Of a DNA stretch of 32,463 bases, positions 1 to 11,035 are shown one piece after another. The stretch is from Pelargonium cotyledonis (Eukaryota; Streptophyta; Magnoliopsida; Geraniales; Geraniaceae), in assembly GCA_036897625.1 (NCBI GenBank), contig JAYMTA010000279.1, positions 1-32,463 on the forward strand, read 5' to 3'. Numbering within the stretch: the stretch's first letter is position 1; every line of letters begins with the position of its first letter. The translations under genes and the position numbers were made by a program. Below the pieces are notes generated by a model. The model was not told where the DNA came from. It worked only from the letters and a program-made list of their open reading frames with translations, and did no database searches.

Positions 1-1001
1 TGTGCCCCCCCCCTCTACCGCAAATTTGACCAAGAAGCAAGCCACTCTGCTCAGCAAGTACCAAGCAGATAAAAATCTCCGGCCCAAGTTAGAGTTTCTC
101 GTTGAGATCGAATGGCTTCGCAGGTCCTCATCTGCACGATCTGATTGTCAGCAATCCACGCATCTTGGCGTGTAGCTTGAGTAATACCATTAAACCCTCT
201 CTTCATTTTCTAACTTCATTCCTCGAAACAGTGGATAGAGTCGTGCTGGCTGTGAATCGCGGGCCGAGGCTGTTATTTTGTGATTTGAAGGCTAAATTGC
301 AGCCCAATATCGATCTGTTTGTGAAGGAAGGAGTTCGTGCTGATGCTGTAGCTCAATTCTGTGTTTCACATCCTGGTAGGTTGTTGAAAAGCTTTGAGAG
401 AATGTGCAGTGCTCTCAAAACTGTCAAAGCTCAATATTGCTTGGACTCTTTCTCTTCCAACAAGTTTATGCTTGCTGTTTCCACCATGGCCTCTATGAGT
501 TGTTCCATTTGGGAGAAGAAAGTAGATGTGTTTAAAAGTTTTGGGTGGTCTTAGGACCTGATTTGGTCTCTTTTTGGGAACTCGCCTCTCTCTTTTTCCT
601 CCTCCGAGGAAAAAACGAAGAGCTCCCTAGATTTTTATATCAATACTATGAAATTCAACCCCAACACTATCATTACAAATCCGGCCTTGCTAGCATATTC
701 TACTGTCAGAAGGGTTCGTCGGTATAATGTCTTGAAAGTTCTCATGGCCAAGAACTTGCTTCAAGAGGATATCACCAAGCTTGTTCCGCTGTTTGTGGCT
801 AATGAAAAGCACTTCTTAAACAAGTATGTTAATGGGAATCTGCATCAAGTCCCAAATTTGTTGGAGATGTACACAAATGACAAATCGGCTAGCAAGTATG
901 TTGAACACCGCAATGCAATGCACACAGATTGTTCTGTTTCTAATATCCGATATTTCTTCATGCATTGCCTCAGTTCATTGTTTTTGTTCTTGTTCAATTG
1001 A
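1..1001 (+). pseudogene. mTERF family pseudogene, 5' end outside the window
   Basis: This is a decayed copy of the intact mTERF gene at 2378-3502; the two align over nearly their whole visible length. Reading in the family frame, it is broken twice. Near 103-112 the intact gene reads GTTGGGAACGGC where this copy has about 4 extra bases, shifting the frame between the part encoding ...RPKLEFLVE and the part encoding NGFAGPHLHDL. At 552-554 a TAG replaces the CAA (Gln) of the intact copy just after GWS. Beyond that stop the same frame stays open to the TGA at 999-1001, still encoding mTERF-like residues such as YNVLKVLMAKNLLQED and NKYVNGNLHQVPN. The start codon lies beyond the left edge. Similarity continues into the 3' UTR, so a whole transcription unit was duplicated. 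Mature mTERF proteins bind organelle nucleic acids; this copy should give at most a truncated product. Confidence 0.85.
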
Positions 1002-2377
1002 ACTTTGTACCTTATGTCGTAAGATTGTAGATAGTTTCAGGGCACCACAAATAACAATGCTCAGTGTGTAACATCGTATCTATCAGTTAGTTAGCGTAAT
1101 CAATCCTTCCGAAAAAAGAACCATGTTTTAGGAGAAACAAGAGAGTGTATCAATATACTCTATAAGCATAAGCATATACATTGTGAAAGTGGTAAAACAG
1201 AAATGACATCAACTCAGATTTGCTTTGTAGGGCATTGCAACTGTTATTTGAATTTTGGTTTTGCTATAGTTGAACTTCACTTCAATTTGATTGTCAAATA
1301 TCGGATTTTGTAAACATATATGCACCCAATTGAGTGGAATCATAGCTAAATTGACATAGTTTTTCATTTTGAAGTATGGTTTTAATGGAGTTGAATCACA
1401 GCTATATTGAGATATCACTTTGAAATTTTGATTTTTGATATAAGATATTTGAATTTGATAAAAGATCAATCTACATTTTGGCCTATTCATGTCTAATTTT
1501 GATCTTAGCCGTTGTGATTATTTTCAGGGCTATTGCGAATTGTTTCACAGGCACATGTGTTGGACTCTTGATGAACTTTCATATATTGGGCCATCTTTTG
1601 ATTGGATTAACTTAGCTTGAACAAAATATACAAAACTTGATTGGGTTGCTCATGTAATAAATGAAATTATTGCCAGGTTAGCCAAATCTGAGCGGTCCAC
1701 CCAATCAACTGAGACCGGCAAAGATGACAATGACCTCAACAAAGCGTGGGCCACTCGATTCGCATGCTGTTAACCATAATAAAACTCAAGGCTAGTAAAA
1801 CTAGATGACAACTAGACCTCTTGCATACTTAATGTGAAACATTTAAGTTTCCAAAGTTGTTACTTTAGTATGTTCATCACTCTCTCATGGAAAACTCAAC
1901 ACTAGCAAAACTAGTCTTCAATTTATTAGTTTACAACTGGCCAAATTACAGATAATCTTAATGGGGTCACACTTAAAGCAAATAACTCTCTTAAACTACC
2001 ATTTTCTTTTAAATAACCACATGTATTTGTCAAAAGATTGTTTTGTTATGGCTTTGTTAGTTCATTACACATAAAGACCATTATACCCTTAAATTATGTT
2101 TTTTTTTATAGCCAAACAAGCCCTTAAACTTGAATTAGATAAGATAAAATAAAATAAAATAAAATAAAAACTCAAACAGATGAACGATCCGGCGAATCGA
2201 CGACAACAACCACCATATCCGGGTCCGCTCCGGCGGGCTTCTCGACATTATTTAACGGTTAAAGGACCGAGGAGATGGCGAAGCCCTAGACTAGAAGAGG
2301 TTAAAGGCTGCGAAAGCATTTTGGTTTTGTGCTACTTTGTTTTCTTGTTTCTTCTTGTTTACGATTCTGCATCTGCA
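1002..2377. other. Intergenic region between the mTERF copies
   Basis: The first roughly 100 bases are the 3' UTR of the pseudogene, alignable with the 3' UTR of the intact copy. The rest is AT-rich with no gene that I can support. The part from 1200 to 1480 repeats related phrases around ATTGAG, CATAGCTAAATTGA and ACAGCTATATTGA, which suggests an old short repeat or MITE, but I could not define its ends. The last 200 bases are the probable 5' UTR and promoter of the intact mTERF gene. Confidence 0.5.
2144..2170. repeat. (AAAAT)n microsatellite
   Basis: About five tandem AAAAT units lie directly in front of the probable mTERF leader. Seen in sequence; a likely length-polymorphic site. Confidence 0.85.
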
Positions 2378-3502
2378 ATGGCTACATTTGCCTTCAAAAA
2401 TCTCATCTTTTTGATGCAAAAGCATTTATCTTCTTCTTCGTCGTCACCATCATTATCAACAACAACCTCATTCACTGTCCAATACCTGGTGAACTCATGC
2501 GGGGTTCCCTTACCATCCGCCATTGCTGCCTCTAAAAACCTCCGTCTCGACGAGAACAACATCCAGAGGTACGATTCTGTGCTTCATTTGTTCAGATCTC
2601 ATGGATTCGACGGTACCCATATCGCCAAAATGATCCAGAAGCAACCCATTTTGCTCACCAACTGCCAAGCAGATGAAATTCTCCGGCCCAAATTAGAGTT
2701 TCTCGTTGGGAACGGCTTCGCAGATCCTCATCTGCACGATCTGATTGTCAGCAGTCCACGCATCTTGATGTGTAGCTTGAGCAATTCCATCAAACCCTCT
2801 CTTCATTTTCTGAGGTCATTCCTGGGAACAGAGGATAGAGTCGTGGTGGCTGTGAAGCGCGCCCCATGGCTGTTATGTTGTGATTTGAAGGTAAAGTTGC
2901 AGGCCAACATCGATCTCTTTGTAAAGGAAGGAGTTCATGTCGATGATGTAGCTCATTTCTGTGTTACGCGCCCAAATTACTTGCTATCAAGCTCTGAGAG
3001 AATGAGCAGTGCTCTCAAAACTGTCAAAACTCAGTATGTTGTGGACTCTCTCTCTTCCAACAAGTTTATGCTTGCTGTTTCCGTGATGGCCTCCATGAGT
3101 TGTTCCATTTGGGAGAAGAAAGTCGGTGTGCTCAAAAGTTTTGGGTGGTCGCAAGACCAGGTTTGGTCTCTATTTGGGAGCTCGCCCCTCTCTTTTGTCT
3201 CGTCCGAGGACAAACTGAAGTGTTTGTTGGATTTTTATGTTAACACTATATGGTTCAACCCCGTAACTATAATTAGATGTCCGATATTGCTAATATATTC
3301 TATTGATAAAAGAGTTGTTCCAAGGTATAATGTCTTGAAACTTCTCTTGGCCAACAACCTGCTTCAAGAGGATATCGCCAAGCTTGTTTGGTTTTTCACG
3401 ATTGAAGAGCACCTCTTCTTAAAGAGGTATGTTAATGGGAATCTGCATCAAGTCCCAAATATGTACACAAATGACAAAATGGCAAACAAGATTGGCACTT
3501 GA
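2378..3502 (+). CDS. mTERF domain-containing protein, organelle-targeted (374 aa)
   Basis: Intact single-exon gene for a plant mitochondrial transcription termination factor family (mTERF) protein. Plant mTERFs are helical-repeat proteins that bind organelle DNA or RNA and affect transcription, termination or splicing in mitochondria or plastids. The chosen start gives MATFAFKNLIFLMQKHLSSS, a Ser-rich, basic, acid-poor leader typical of organelle presequences. The body has repeated mTERF units with the usual proline after a helix, for example KMIQKQPILL, LIVSSPRIL, VAVKRAPWLL, VTRPNYLL, LFGSSPLSF and IIRCPILL. Length fits the family. An in-frame ATG at 2180 would add 66 residues (MNDPANRRQQ...) unlike a presequence, so I reject it. 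Compared with the pseudogene copy it lacks three codons (LLE) near the C terminus. Exact organelle and target are not predictable here; tandem mTERF copies are common in dicots. Confidence 0.9.
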   Translation: MATFAFKNLIFLMQKHLSSSSSSPSLSTTTSFTVQYLVNSCGVPLPSAIAASKNLRLDENNIQRYDSVLHLFRSHGFDGTHIAKMIQKQPILLTNCQADEILRPKLEFLVGNGFADPHLHDLIVSSPRILMCSLSNSIKPSLHFLRSFLGTEDRVVVAVKRAPWLLCCDLKVKLQANIDLFVKEGVHVDDVAHFCVTRPNYLLSSSERMSSALKTVKTQYVVDSLSSNKFMLAVSVMASMSCSIWEKKVGVLKSFGWSQDQVWSLFGSSPLSFVSSEDKLKCLLDFYVNTIWFNPVTIIRCPILLIYSIDKRVVPRYNVLKLLLANNLLQEDIAKLVWFFTIEEHLFLKRYVNGNLHQVPNMYTNDKMANKIGT

Positions 3503-3999
3503 TTGCAGACAAGTATGCTGAACACAAATTGTTCTGTTTCTAATATCTGATACTTATTTATGCATTGTCTCAGTTCATTGTTTTTGTTCTTGTTCAATTT
3601 TGTTAGCTGATATATATAGATTATGTAGTAAGATGTTAGATAGTTTGAGTTGAGGGAAGCATAAATGGCACTGCTCAGTGCATAACATTGCATCAGTTAG
3701 TGTAATCAATCCTTCTGTTTTAGCTGCATTTTAGACCAGTTTCCTGTAAATGTATATGGTATTATATTGTTGCAAAAATGGTTCAGTTTGGCAGTTGGAT
3801 AAATTGCCTTGAAACAAGTACTTCCGTTTTCTCTGCATTACGGTTCTATATATGTTTTGGTTCTGGTAAAGTGGATGTATTTGCCAATAGCCTCCAAACC
3901 TTTTAACTTATATAAAGCTTGAAATCAACATTACATGTTGGAGCTAACTGCACTTTTTTGTTTAGCTCATCAAACTTTAGTCACTTATTTGATAAGTAA

Positions 4000-4242
4000 T
4001 ACTCCATCCTTATTAAAATAAGTGATTTCATTTCTATTTTGAGAAAAAATGAGAAGTTAGTGTTGCATATTTACTATTTCATCTCTATAGACATGTGTTC
4101 TAACGTATTCACGGGATATTACTTATTGTAGGGACATTGTTCATAATTTGTGCATAAATTGAATACTACGTATTCAAGACATTTATTTTTAGTACAAAAT
4201 TAAACTCAAACATGACACTTATTTTGAGATGGAGTGAGTGTA
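4000..4242. mobile_element. Stowaway-like MITE (Tc1/mariner superfamily)
   Basis: The left end reads CTCCATCC followed by AAAATAAGTG. The right end reads CACTTATTTTGAGATGGAG, its imperfect reverse complement. TA dinucleotides lie at both ends (4000-4001, 4241-4242), as expected of the TA target-site duplication. The length of about 240 bp and the lack of coding capacity match Stowaway MITEs, whose usual ends are CTCCCTCCGTCCCA. The right boundary carries two extra bases relative to that consensus, so it is approximate. Confidence 0.75.
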
Positions 4243-5496
4243 AAAGAACTAGCGTTATCCAAATAAATAAATGCATTACACTTTGTTTTGAAGCATTGAT
4301 AAGAATTCTCATATTATTTGAATAAAATTTTGGTATATTAAAATGTTACTATTATTTGTGTTACATGATTTACTTTGAGCAAGTTAAAAGTATCTTCTTA
4401 AGTAAATTTTTTTTTTTGGTCTCAGAGTGATTGTTGCATCGTGTTTTTTTTTTTTTTGATAAACGTCGTCGTGTTTTAAATGACTATAGAAGCTCATTAA
4501 CTTCGAGAATAGTTGTGTCTCCCTATGTATACAAGATTGAATAAGAAGAAAAGATAATTCAATCACATTGGATGAACATTTAAAGGATATTGATGCACTT
4601 GAAGAATGTACTTATCAATCCTTTGGTTTTCATGTTTCTGTTTTCAACCTTTTCTGTTAGTAAGTTACTAACATATGTGTTACACCACCAAGGAAAGAGG
4701 TGTGCTGGTTTGCTACAAAATTAACTATGGCAGTTGCAGCTGCGATTGTCTCTCCTTCTTGTCAAAATTGCCTGCAACCACCTCCATGGATGCTGTATTC
4801 TTCATGCCAAAGCTCTCTTATAACATATGAATAGAGGAGCTTAGTACCTCTTCAAAGATAAGTGAGCAGAAGCAATAGCTCACTTCAGAACACAAGACAG
4901 AAAACACAGAGTTGGGAGCTCAGCAGATAGCAAGAGCAACACTACACAACACAAGGGAGTTTGGATTGTTGAGAATAGTAAGTGTGTGAGCTTCAATATA
5001 TGGAAACCGTGGTGAGCGGGTTGGCACGCTGACACGTGCGTTATTTGATGCATTTTTATAGTTTTTATCAACTCGTATATCATGTATTTGTCCCAATTTC
5101 ACCTATCTTAGCTCGTTTTAGTTTATTTCTTATATGTAATGTTATATTTAGTATTTTCCGAGGTTTTCTAGCTTTATAAAGACAAAGAAAGCGAAAAGAA
5201 GTAAAGCAAAGTCACTTGAAAAAAAAATGTCAGTTTTTGACATTTTGACCTTTGGAACTTAATGCAACATTTTGTCTTAATGATTTCACTTGAATTTGGA
5301 GTCTTCACAACATATTTAGAGGACTTTTCGAAATAAGGTCACACAAATCAGAATTCGGTCAGAAACCATATGAACTGAATCACATTACTTGCTGAAACTG
5401 TGACATGGAGTTAGTGGGCAAGTTGTGTCAACCTTGTCCAACTTTGCTCACTACTTTCTAATACGGGTGTGACATGGGCCGTGTCCAAGCCCGACC

Positions 5497-5531
5497 CTAA
5501 GCATGGGCGACGGCCCAAGGCCCATGCTTAG
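5497..5531. repeat. Perfect 12-bp inverted repeat (hairpin)
   Basis: CTAAGCATGGGC (5497-5508) and GCCCATGCTTAG (5520-5531) are exact reverse complements around an 11-base loop. Seen directly. It could be a transposon remnant, a cruciform or a paired TCP-type binding site (GGCCCAT/TGGGCC); nothing adjacent shows which. Confidence 0.8.
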
Positions 5532-6144
5532 ATAAAAGAACTAGAGAGATGAGAGAGAAGTGGAAGCATTTCAAACCACAAAAAGAGAACGAGCAATGGT
5601 TATGAAGAAGATGGAAGCAATGAGAGAAACAAGTGTAGAGTTGGGTGGAGCTAATATACATACTATAATTTTCCGCGGGAGGGCTAAACAACGGTTTGGG
5701 AAATCATCAAAAATGGGTCACACCGAGCTGGTACGATGTGGGCTGACTTGGACAGCCCTATGATGCGATTTGGCAGAGCAGACTTCTAGGTTCTATAACT
5801 TGGACCGTCCTAGTAGTCTGTACTCCAATTATACAATAATTTATTACATGTTTTTTCACTTATCCACTATAATGATTTGCACTCAAATTTCTAAGTTCTA
5901 ATTTATAATTAATAATATAAGTTACTTTCGTCTTTTTGGGATGACGGGTCAAAATACACACGAGAGGTCGTGATAAATAAAATGAGTTACCCTAAAAAAA
6001 ATTAAACAAATTATTGTGATTATTTTGGTGAATATTAAAATACAAACTTTTTTATATTGCACAAATAAATTGAATTTAAACCATTATAATCAGACAAAAT
6101 GACAACTGACGAATGACGTGTCAGTCTAATAAGTTGACAAATCC

Positions 6145-6180
6145 ATAAATAAATGAATAAATAAATAAATAAACAAACAA
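6145..6180. repeat. AAAT/AAAC microsatellite upstream of eIF3j
   Basis: Tandem ATAA units with one G interruption, passing into CAAA units, lie immediately before the presumed eIF3j transcription start. Confidence 0.75.
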
Positions 6181-6273
6181 CGTCTATTGTTTTCATCATT
6201 TTTCCAGTTGATAAAAAAGCTAGGGTTTTTAAGCTGCTTAAGCAAAACCCAAAACCTCACTCTCCGATTATCG

Positions 6274-6507
6274 GTAAGATTTGACTTTCACGTCCTCCGA
6301 TCAATTGGTTTCTTCTCCGGAATTCAAATTAACTACTTTACGTGTGTTCGCTTCAGGATTTGTCTTCCGCTCTGGTCCTTATCACAATCCGTAATCACTT
6401 GGATTTTATTTTTTTTTCTTCTGTGGAGGCACTTTTTGTGTTGGTTTGTTCGAATACCGATTGATTGTTCGCTTAGCAAGAGCTTTGTTGTCTTAACTCG
6501 ATTGTAG
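6274..6507 (+). other. Probable 5' UTR intron of the eIF3j gene
   Basis: A donor-like CG|GTAAGAT at 6274 and an acceptor-like TGTAG at 6507, with a T-rich tract between, lie in the leader just before the ATG at 6522. The exon before it begins near a CTAGGGTTTTT motif, common at the 5' ends of plant housekeeping transcripts. Leader introns are frequent in such genes. This is inference from splice-site form only. Confidence 0.45.
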
Positions 6508-6521
6508 GAAACTCAAGTACA

Positions 6522-9500
6522 ATGGAGGATTGGGGTAAGACTAGATTTTTTTCCTTTATCTCTATCAACAAATTGGTGGACCATGTTTTTGTTGTTGTAA
6601 TGATTCGGCTAATTGCTTGATTTTTTGTACAATTTTTTTGAAGTGAAGAAATTTTGATTTTTGGGTTGGTTTGAGTTTGAGTTCTTATGGGTAATTGGGG
6701 CATTGATTTTGTTGTTGAAATTATCTTCTTTTTTTTTTTAGCAATGAAACATCATACTCGAATTAACAATGTTTCTCACTACCAAAAGGAGCGTCACCCT
6801 AAACCACACCCCACAAGTCCCAATAATTTGGTCATGGCGTTTGTATACCTTTGTTCTTTGACTTGGAGATGGTGTTTTGAGTTAAAGGAGCAATTTGGAA
6901 TTGATTTGGTTTGGTGTTTTTTTATTATTATTTGGTTCTCATTCTGATGAACTATTTTTTTCTTTCCTTTTTGCAATGGGGTCTTCAGATTTGGGTTTAG
7001 CTGTTGTTTGCAATTGCTTATTTTCTTGCACTTTGATATGTGTTTTTGGGTTTTTGAATTTAATTGTAATTGTTTCAGAGGATGAGCAAATTCCACCACT
7101 TTCTTTGAAAGACCAACCGAAAGGTTTGTGGGATGATGAAGATGCGGATGATAATGATGTGAAGGAGTCGTGGGAGGATGACGATGAACCTGCACCTGCA
7201 CTGGTATGACTTCAAGTGATATTCTACTCAACCTTTGTTCTATTACAGTAGGGTGTGCGATATATGTTATCAGTTTTATCAGTCATGAATATTACACAGC
7301 TTAGATTCTAACATACATAAATACAGTCTAATTTAGTGTATTAATTGAATAAGGTGTTAACTCAAGATTCCAGGTATGTTGTATGTCTATTCATTCATGA
7401 ACTATTGTAATGATGTTATTGTTCGACTTCTAGTAGTTTGCAGAGGTATGGATATGCCATCTTGTGCATGTCATTTTCTGTCTGTTTTTTGAGAATTTGT
7501 GAATGAATTCTGTTAGGTGGAGTGATGTCTAGTTTCTTGGTCATGTGATCTTGGAGAAAATATAAGGGCTGTTTGCATTCAAATAAATATTGCTTGTTTA
7601 CTATTCATGTTTTTTTTTTTCCTTATATCATATCACAATGAAGATAATGTACAAAATTGATGATAGGTTCATTATACAAGAATCGTAATTCTTATGGCTT
7701 AAATCTTACTGAGTTTGGATGTCGCTCGTCTTTGCCTCTCTCTGAAGTAGCCTGTGCCTGATCTTGGTGGAGGTTCCACATAAGTGATTGTAGATTAATT
7801 GTAATTTCCTTTGGATCTAAAGGAATACTAATAACTAGATTTTGCGTCAAGCTTGTTTGTCTCATTCCTTTCCTTTCCGTCACGGAAACTGCATTGACGA
7901 GTGTAATGGCGATACACTGTATTTTTGAGTCTTTTGACCCAATGTCTGTATTTTAGCACATAAATTAAGTACTGAGTGTCATGTTGAAACTAGAGCTGCA
8001 TGCACTTATAAAAAATTGCCATATCAAAATTAGTAGAGGTGATCTTCTGAATGCCTTTAATTGTTAGATGATCATTATGTTAAATTTGACCTGTGGGTTA
8101 ACATGTTCAATCGAAGTTTGTTGGGGTTGTTTTGTTCAAACAAAGTTTCTTTAGAAGAAACTAGCTAGTCCAACCAACATGGAGATAAATAAGTGATGAA
8201 CTACATTATAACAGTGTGTCGGGAGTAAGAACAATTTCTTACTAGGCAGTAGACATCCATAATGATGAACTGGGGTTATATTTTGGCTTTAAATTTCAAT
8301 GAATGTTCAAACATGCATGTACTATAAATTGTTTAGCAAATTTCATGTTAACTTGGCAGCTTGTTGGGCACTTGTGATACTGTAAATTAGTGTCTGATGA
8401 TGTGGCAATGCAGTTGCTGTTGCTCTAATAATTAGATTAAAATGTTGTATCTCAATATTGTCTCCATTCATGCTCTTATGTCATTTTGTTGTAAGATGAG
8501 ACCAGGCACCTAAACCTCCTGCTGAAAAGGCTCCCAAGAAAGCTGCAGCAGCTACTGAAAAGAAAGGGAAAACTGTTGAAGTTGCAAATGAAGTGCCACT
8601 AGATCCAGTTGCTGAGAAACTACATCAACAAAGGTGAATTTTTTTTGTGTTTATTTTCAAATGTGATGTATTATAGGGAGTTCTTTGAATAATATAGTTT
8701 CACACATATATTGGTGGTGATTGGTTGAACTGATAACCCTATTCTGTGAACGAAGATTGTTTAATGAATTGTAAAACATATTTGTGCAATATTGTCTCCC
8801 TAATGGCATGGTAGACATAGATCTACTTGTAGATCCTTTTGCATTTGGTTCCAATTCTTTTAGGCTTGTTTGTCAGGTTGATTTAGCCTGTTAATGTTAT
8901 GCCTTTTCTTTTCTTAAGATGAAGAAAACTAAAAGTCATCTTACTAGGCCATTTTACTCATACTATTACTCCTTTTCTGTCCTAAAATGTGTGTTCACTT
9001 TCTGTTTCTGTGTAACTTGTCTCAAAATGAGTGTCTATCTTCTTTTCCTTTTTTGTTAGTTAGTTAAGCATGAATTACCAAGTACCAATATCTCCATGAT
9101 GAGTTAGTTAGAATCTCTTGAGTTTGTCAACAAGAGGACATATGGGTTAGGATAGAATTATTGTATCATGATGTTCACTGATCATGGTTTACCAAAGATC
9201 AAATTTCTTCAATTTTCAGATACAATAATGCACCTATTCATTTTGTTTTATAAGTGGTTCAACATGACTTTCACTTTTTCCATTTTGGCATGTTTTGGTA
9301 TTAAAGGTTCTATGATATTGCTTTTTGTCACAGGCTAGTGGAAGAAGCTGATTACAGAGCTACCGCCGAACTTTTTGCTAAGAAAGGTGACGAGAAGACC
9401 CTTGATAGTTTTATTCCCAAATCTGAAAGTGACTTCATGGAATATGCAGAGTTCATTTCTCATAAACTTCGCCCTTATGAGGTTTGTTGAATTATGTGTT

Positions 9501-10078
9501 TTGTCTATCAGAGTTTGCAGGGACATAAATGACTTTTTCTTTAACTCTACATGTACGGTTTATGCAGAAAAGTTTTCACTATATTGGATTATTGAAAGCA
9601 GTGATGAGATTGTCAATGACAGCAATGAAAGGAGCAGATGCGAAAGAGGTTTCGTCTTCTGTCACGGCAATTTCAAATGAAAAGATAAAATTGGAGAAGG
9701 AAGCCAATGCAGGCAAAAAGAAGACAGGTACGATTTTGTATTTATTGTTTACTAATTTGCATACGTATATGCTATGCTATGATTCAGATAATTTGCGCGA
9801 GTATACCTGTGCTAGCCATCCTGGGCTTGGTCTCAGTGCAAATAACATTAACTTATACTGGTTGGGGCTGTGACATGATTTTTCTTGTGTTAATGTTATG
9901 ATTTCCTGCTGTTCCCTGGGAGCTTGGAACTCGTGTATTATATTGATGGTGGTTCTCAAACGCTTTTTTCCCATCTTGTGCAGGTGCAAAGAAGAAACAG
10001 CTTCAGGTGGATAAGCCAGATGATGATATGGTGGTTGGCGGCCAGTATGATGCTCTTGATGACTACGACTTCATGTAA
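6522..10078 (+). CDS. EIF3J: Eukaryotic translation initiation factor 3 subunit J (222 aa, 6 exons)
   Basis: Exons: 6522-6534, 7079-7203, 8506-8633, 9334-9481, 9568-9727 and 9984-10078; every junction is GT-AG and the sum is 669 nt in frame. eIF3j is the loosely attached subunit of the cytoplasmic eIF3 complex; it sits in the 40S decoding region and influences mRNA loading and recycling. The protein begins MEDWEDEQIPPLSLKDQPK, then has a very acidic stretch (DDEDADDNDVKESWEDDDEP), a Lys/Ala-rich segment (APKKAAAATEKKGK), the conserved central part (LVEEADYRATAELF, LDSFIPKSESDF, KSFHYIGLLKAVMR) and an acidic tail ending YDALDDYDFM. Length and order match plant eIF3j, which is about 225 aa. Exon 1 codes only four full residues and would be missed by simple ORF calling. 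Intron 3 (8634-9333) carries a MITE fragment. Confidence 0.93.
8960..9150. mobile_element. Decayed Stowaway-like MITE in eIF3j intron 3
   Basis: The segment opens with TACTCCTTTTCTGTCC and soon gives AAAATGAGTGTC, like a degraded Stowaway end. Its interior (GAGTTAGTTAGAATCTCTTG followed by AGTTTGTC) resembles the repeat unit inside the MITE at 19461-19753 (GTAAGTTAGGTAGAACCCCT followed by TGAGTTTGTT). I could not find a matching right end, so it is probably truncated; boundaries are approximate. Confidence 0.45.
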
Positions 10079-10521
10079 TTTTTGATCTGCAACTCTCTAT
10101 GTGAATCATTTGTCTTTGAGCTTTTTTGAAACATGGAAATACCATCCTTCGGTCAAGGAATTGTCATTCATTTCGAATATCATCCTATAAGAGCGAAGCC
10201 CTTTTGTGTAGATGGGCTTATAGAGGCGACATTGTTGAATGGATATATATGTCTGTCATTGTTTTTCCTGTCACTATATTTGTGTAAAATTGCGGGTAAT
10301 TTATCTGCACTGATTATTTGAAGCATCTCCCACCATTTTGTGAGCAAAGTTTGCATTATGCATGTATCAAACTTTTGATTGAATGTTCCTGGAAGACGTT
10401 TTACGGATCAAAAACTTTAGTTTCATGTTGGGTTAACTCTATGTACTTGTATTCTCTTATTTTGGGTACGTTAATACAAAGTACTGCTTGCTTATCAAAA
10501 TTAAATGTTGATTTCATTGTT

Positions 10522-11035
10522 TTTTTTTTAAGGGGAAACTAAAGAAGTTTCATTAGGGACAAACGCAACAGTATAAATTAACAAAAGCAAAAGTTCAAAC
10601 AACTAAAATCCAAGTCGAAAATAAACCGAAACTAAAATCTAATACAACGAAAACTAATGCAGAAAACAAAAGTACCGTGGGCACCGGGTAAACCCTCCCC
10701 CATGAATTGACCAAGAAACGTTGGCCGCAACCCTCCCCCATGAATTGACCAAGAAACGTTGGCCGCAACCCATCCGACTCCACTATTGAGATGAGTCGGA
10801 TGTCTCTGATGACTAAATCAAAGGCACTGGCACAAAAAGCTTCTCCTTCGATCTGAAACAAGTGATCCACTTCCTCAGACTTAAACTCTACTGTGATGCT
10901 AACTGTCGCCTCCACCTCCCAATTGGAGGCAACCACCGCCGCACAACACTCCGCGCAAAACAACTAAAAAAACCAATCTCGCCATCACGACAAAGAAAAC
11001 AAAGAACTCACTGTTATGATGGAAAAGCACGTTTT
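10522..11035 (-). mobile_element. Candidate truncated non-LTR retroposon with poly(A) tail
   Basis: Read on the minus strand, the segment ends in a T/C-rich 3' stretch (GTTTGTCCCTAATGAAACTT) followed by a run of about ten A, here the T run at 10520-10529. The 10-mer TTTCATTGTT occurs at 10512-10521 and again at 11036-11045, bracketing it like a target-site duplication. A minus-strand open frame of 122 codons fills much of it, but I recognise no reverse transcriptase, endonuclease or zinc-knuckle motif. A 5'-truncated LINE or a processed retroposon fits best; the T-rich direct repeat could be chance. Confidence 0.4.
10691..10766. repeat. Exact 38-bp tandem duplication (two copies)
   Basis: The unit beginning AACCCTCCCCCATGAATTGA and ending ACGTTGGCCGC occurs at 10691-10728 and again, identical, at 10729-10766, followed by the first bases of a third copy. 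Absence of mismatches implies a recent event. The period is not a multiple of three, so it shifts any frame through it. Confidence 0.95.

Larger units (their letters stand above)
3503..6521. other. Intergenic region, mTERF to eIF3j
   Basis: AT-rich spacer. 3503-3720 is the mTERF 3' UTR. It holds a Stowaway-like MITE (4000-4242), a small open frame of 35 codons at 4727-4834 (MAVAAAIVSPSC...) that I do not recognise, a 12-bp inverted repeat (5497-5531), an AAAT-type microsatellite (6145-6180) and the eIF3j leader from about 6187. Near 5472 and 5519 there are TGGGCC/GGCCCA motifs of the site II (TCP-binding) type. No further gene is supported. Confidence 0.5.

Noticed and set aside
2180..2377. 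In-frame ATG giving the mTERF protein 66 extra N-terminal residues
   Set aside because: The extension (MNDPANRRQQ...) is not presequence-like, whereas MATFAFKNLIFL at 2378 gives a typical organelle leader and a normal family length.
6794..7231. Minus-strand frame of 145 codons
   Set aside because: It is antisense to eIF3j exon 2 and flanking introns, is His/Lys/Pro-rich low-complexity reading and shows no family motif.
10595..10963. Minus-strand frame of 122 codons as a gene
   Set aside because: It runs through an identical 38-bp duplication that is not a multiple of three and has no recognisable domain; treated as part of a candidate retroposon.
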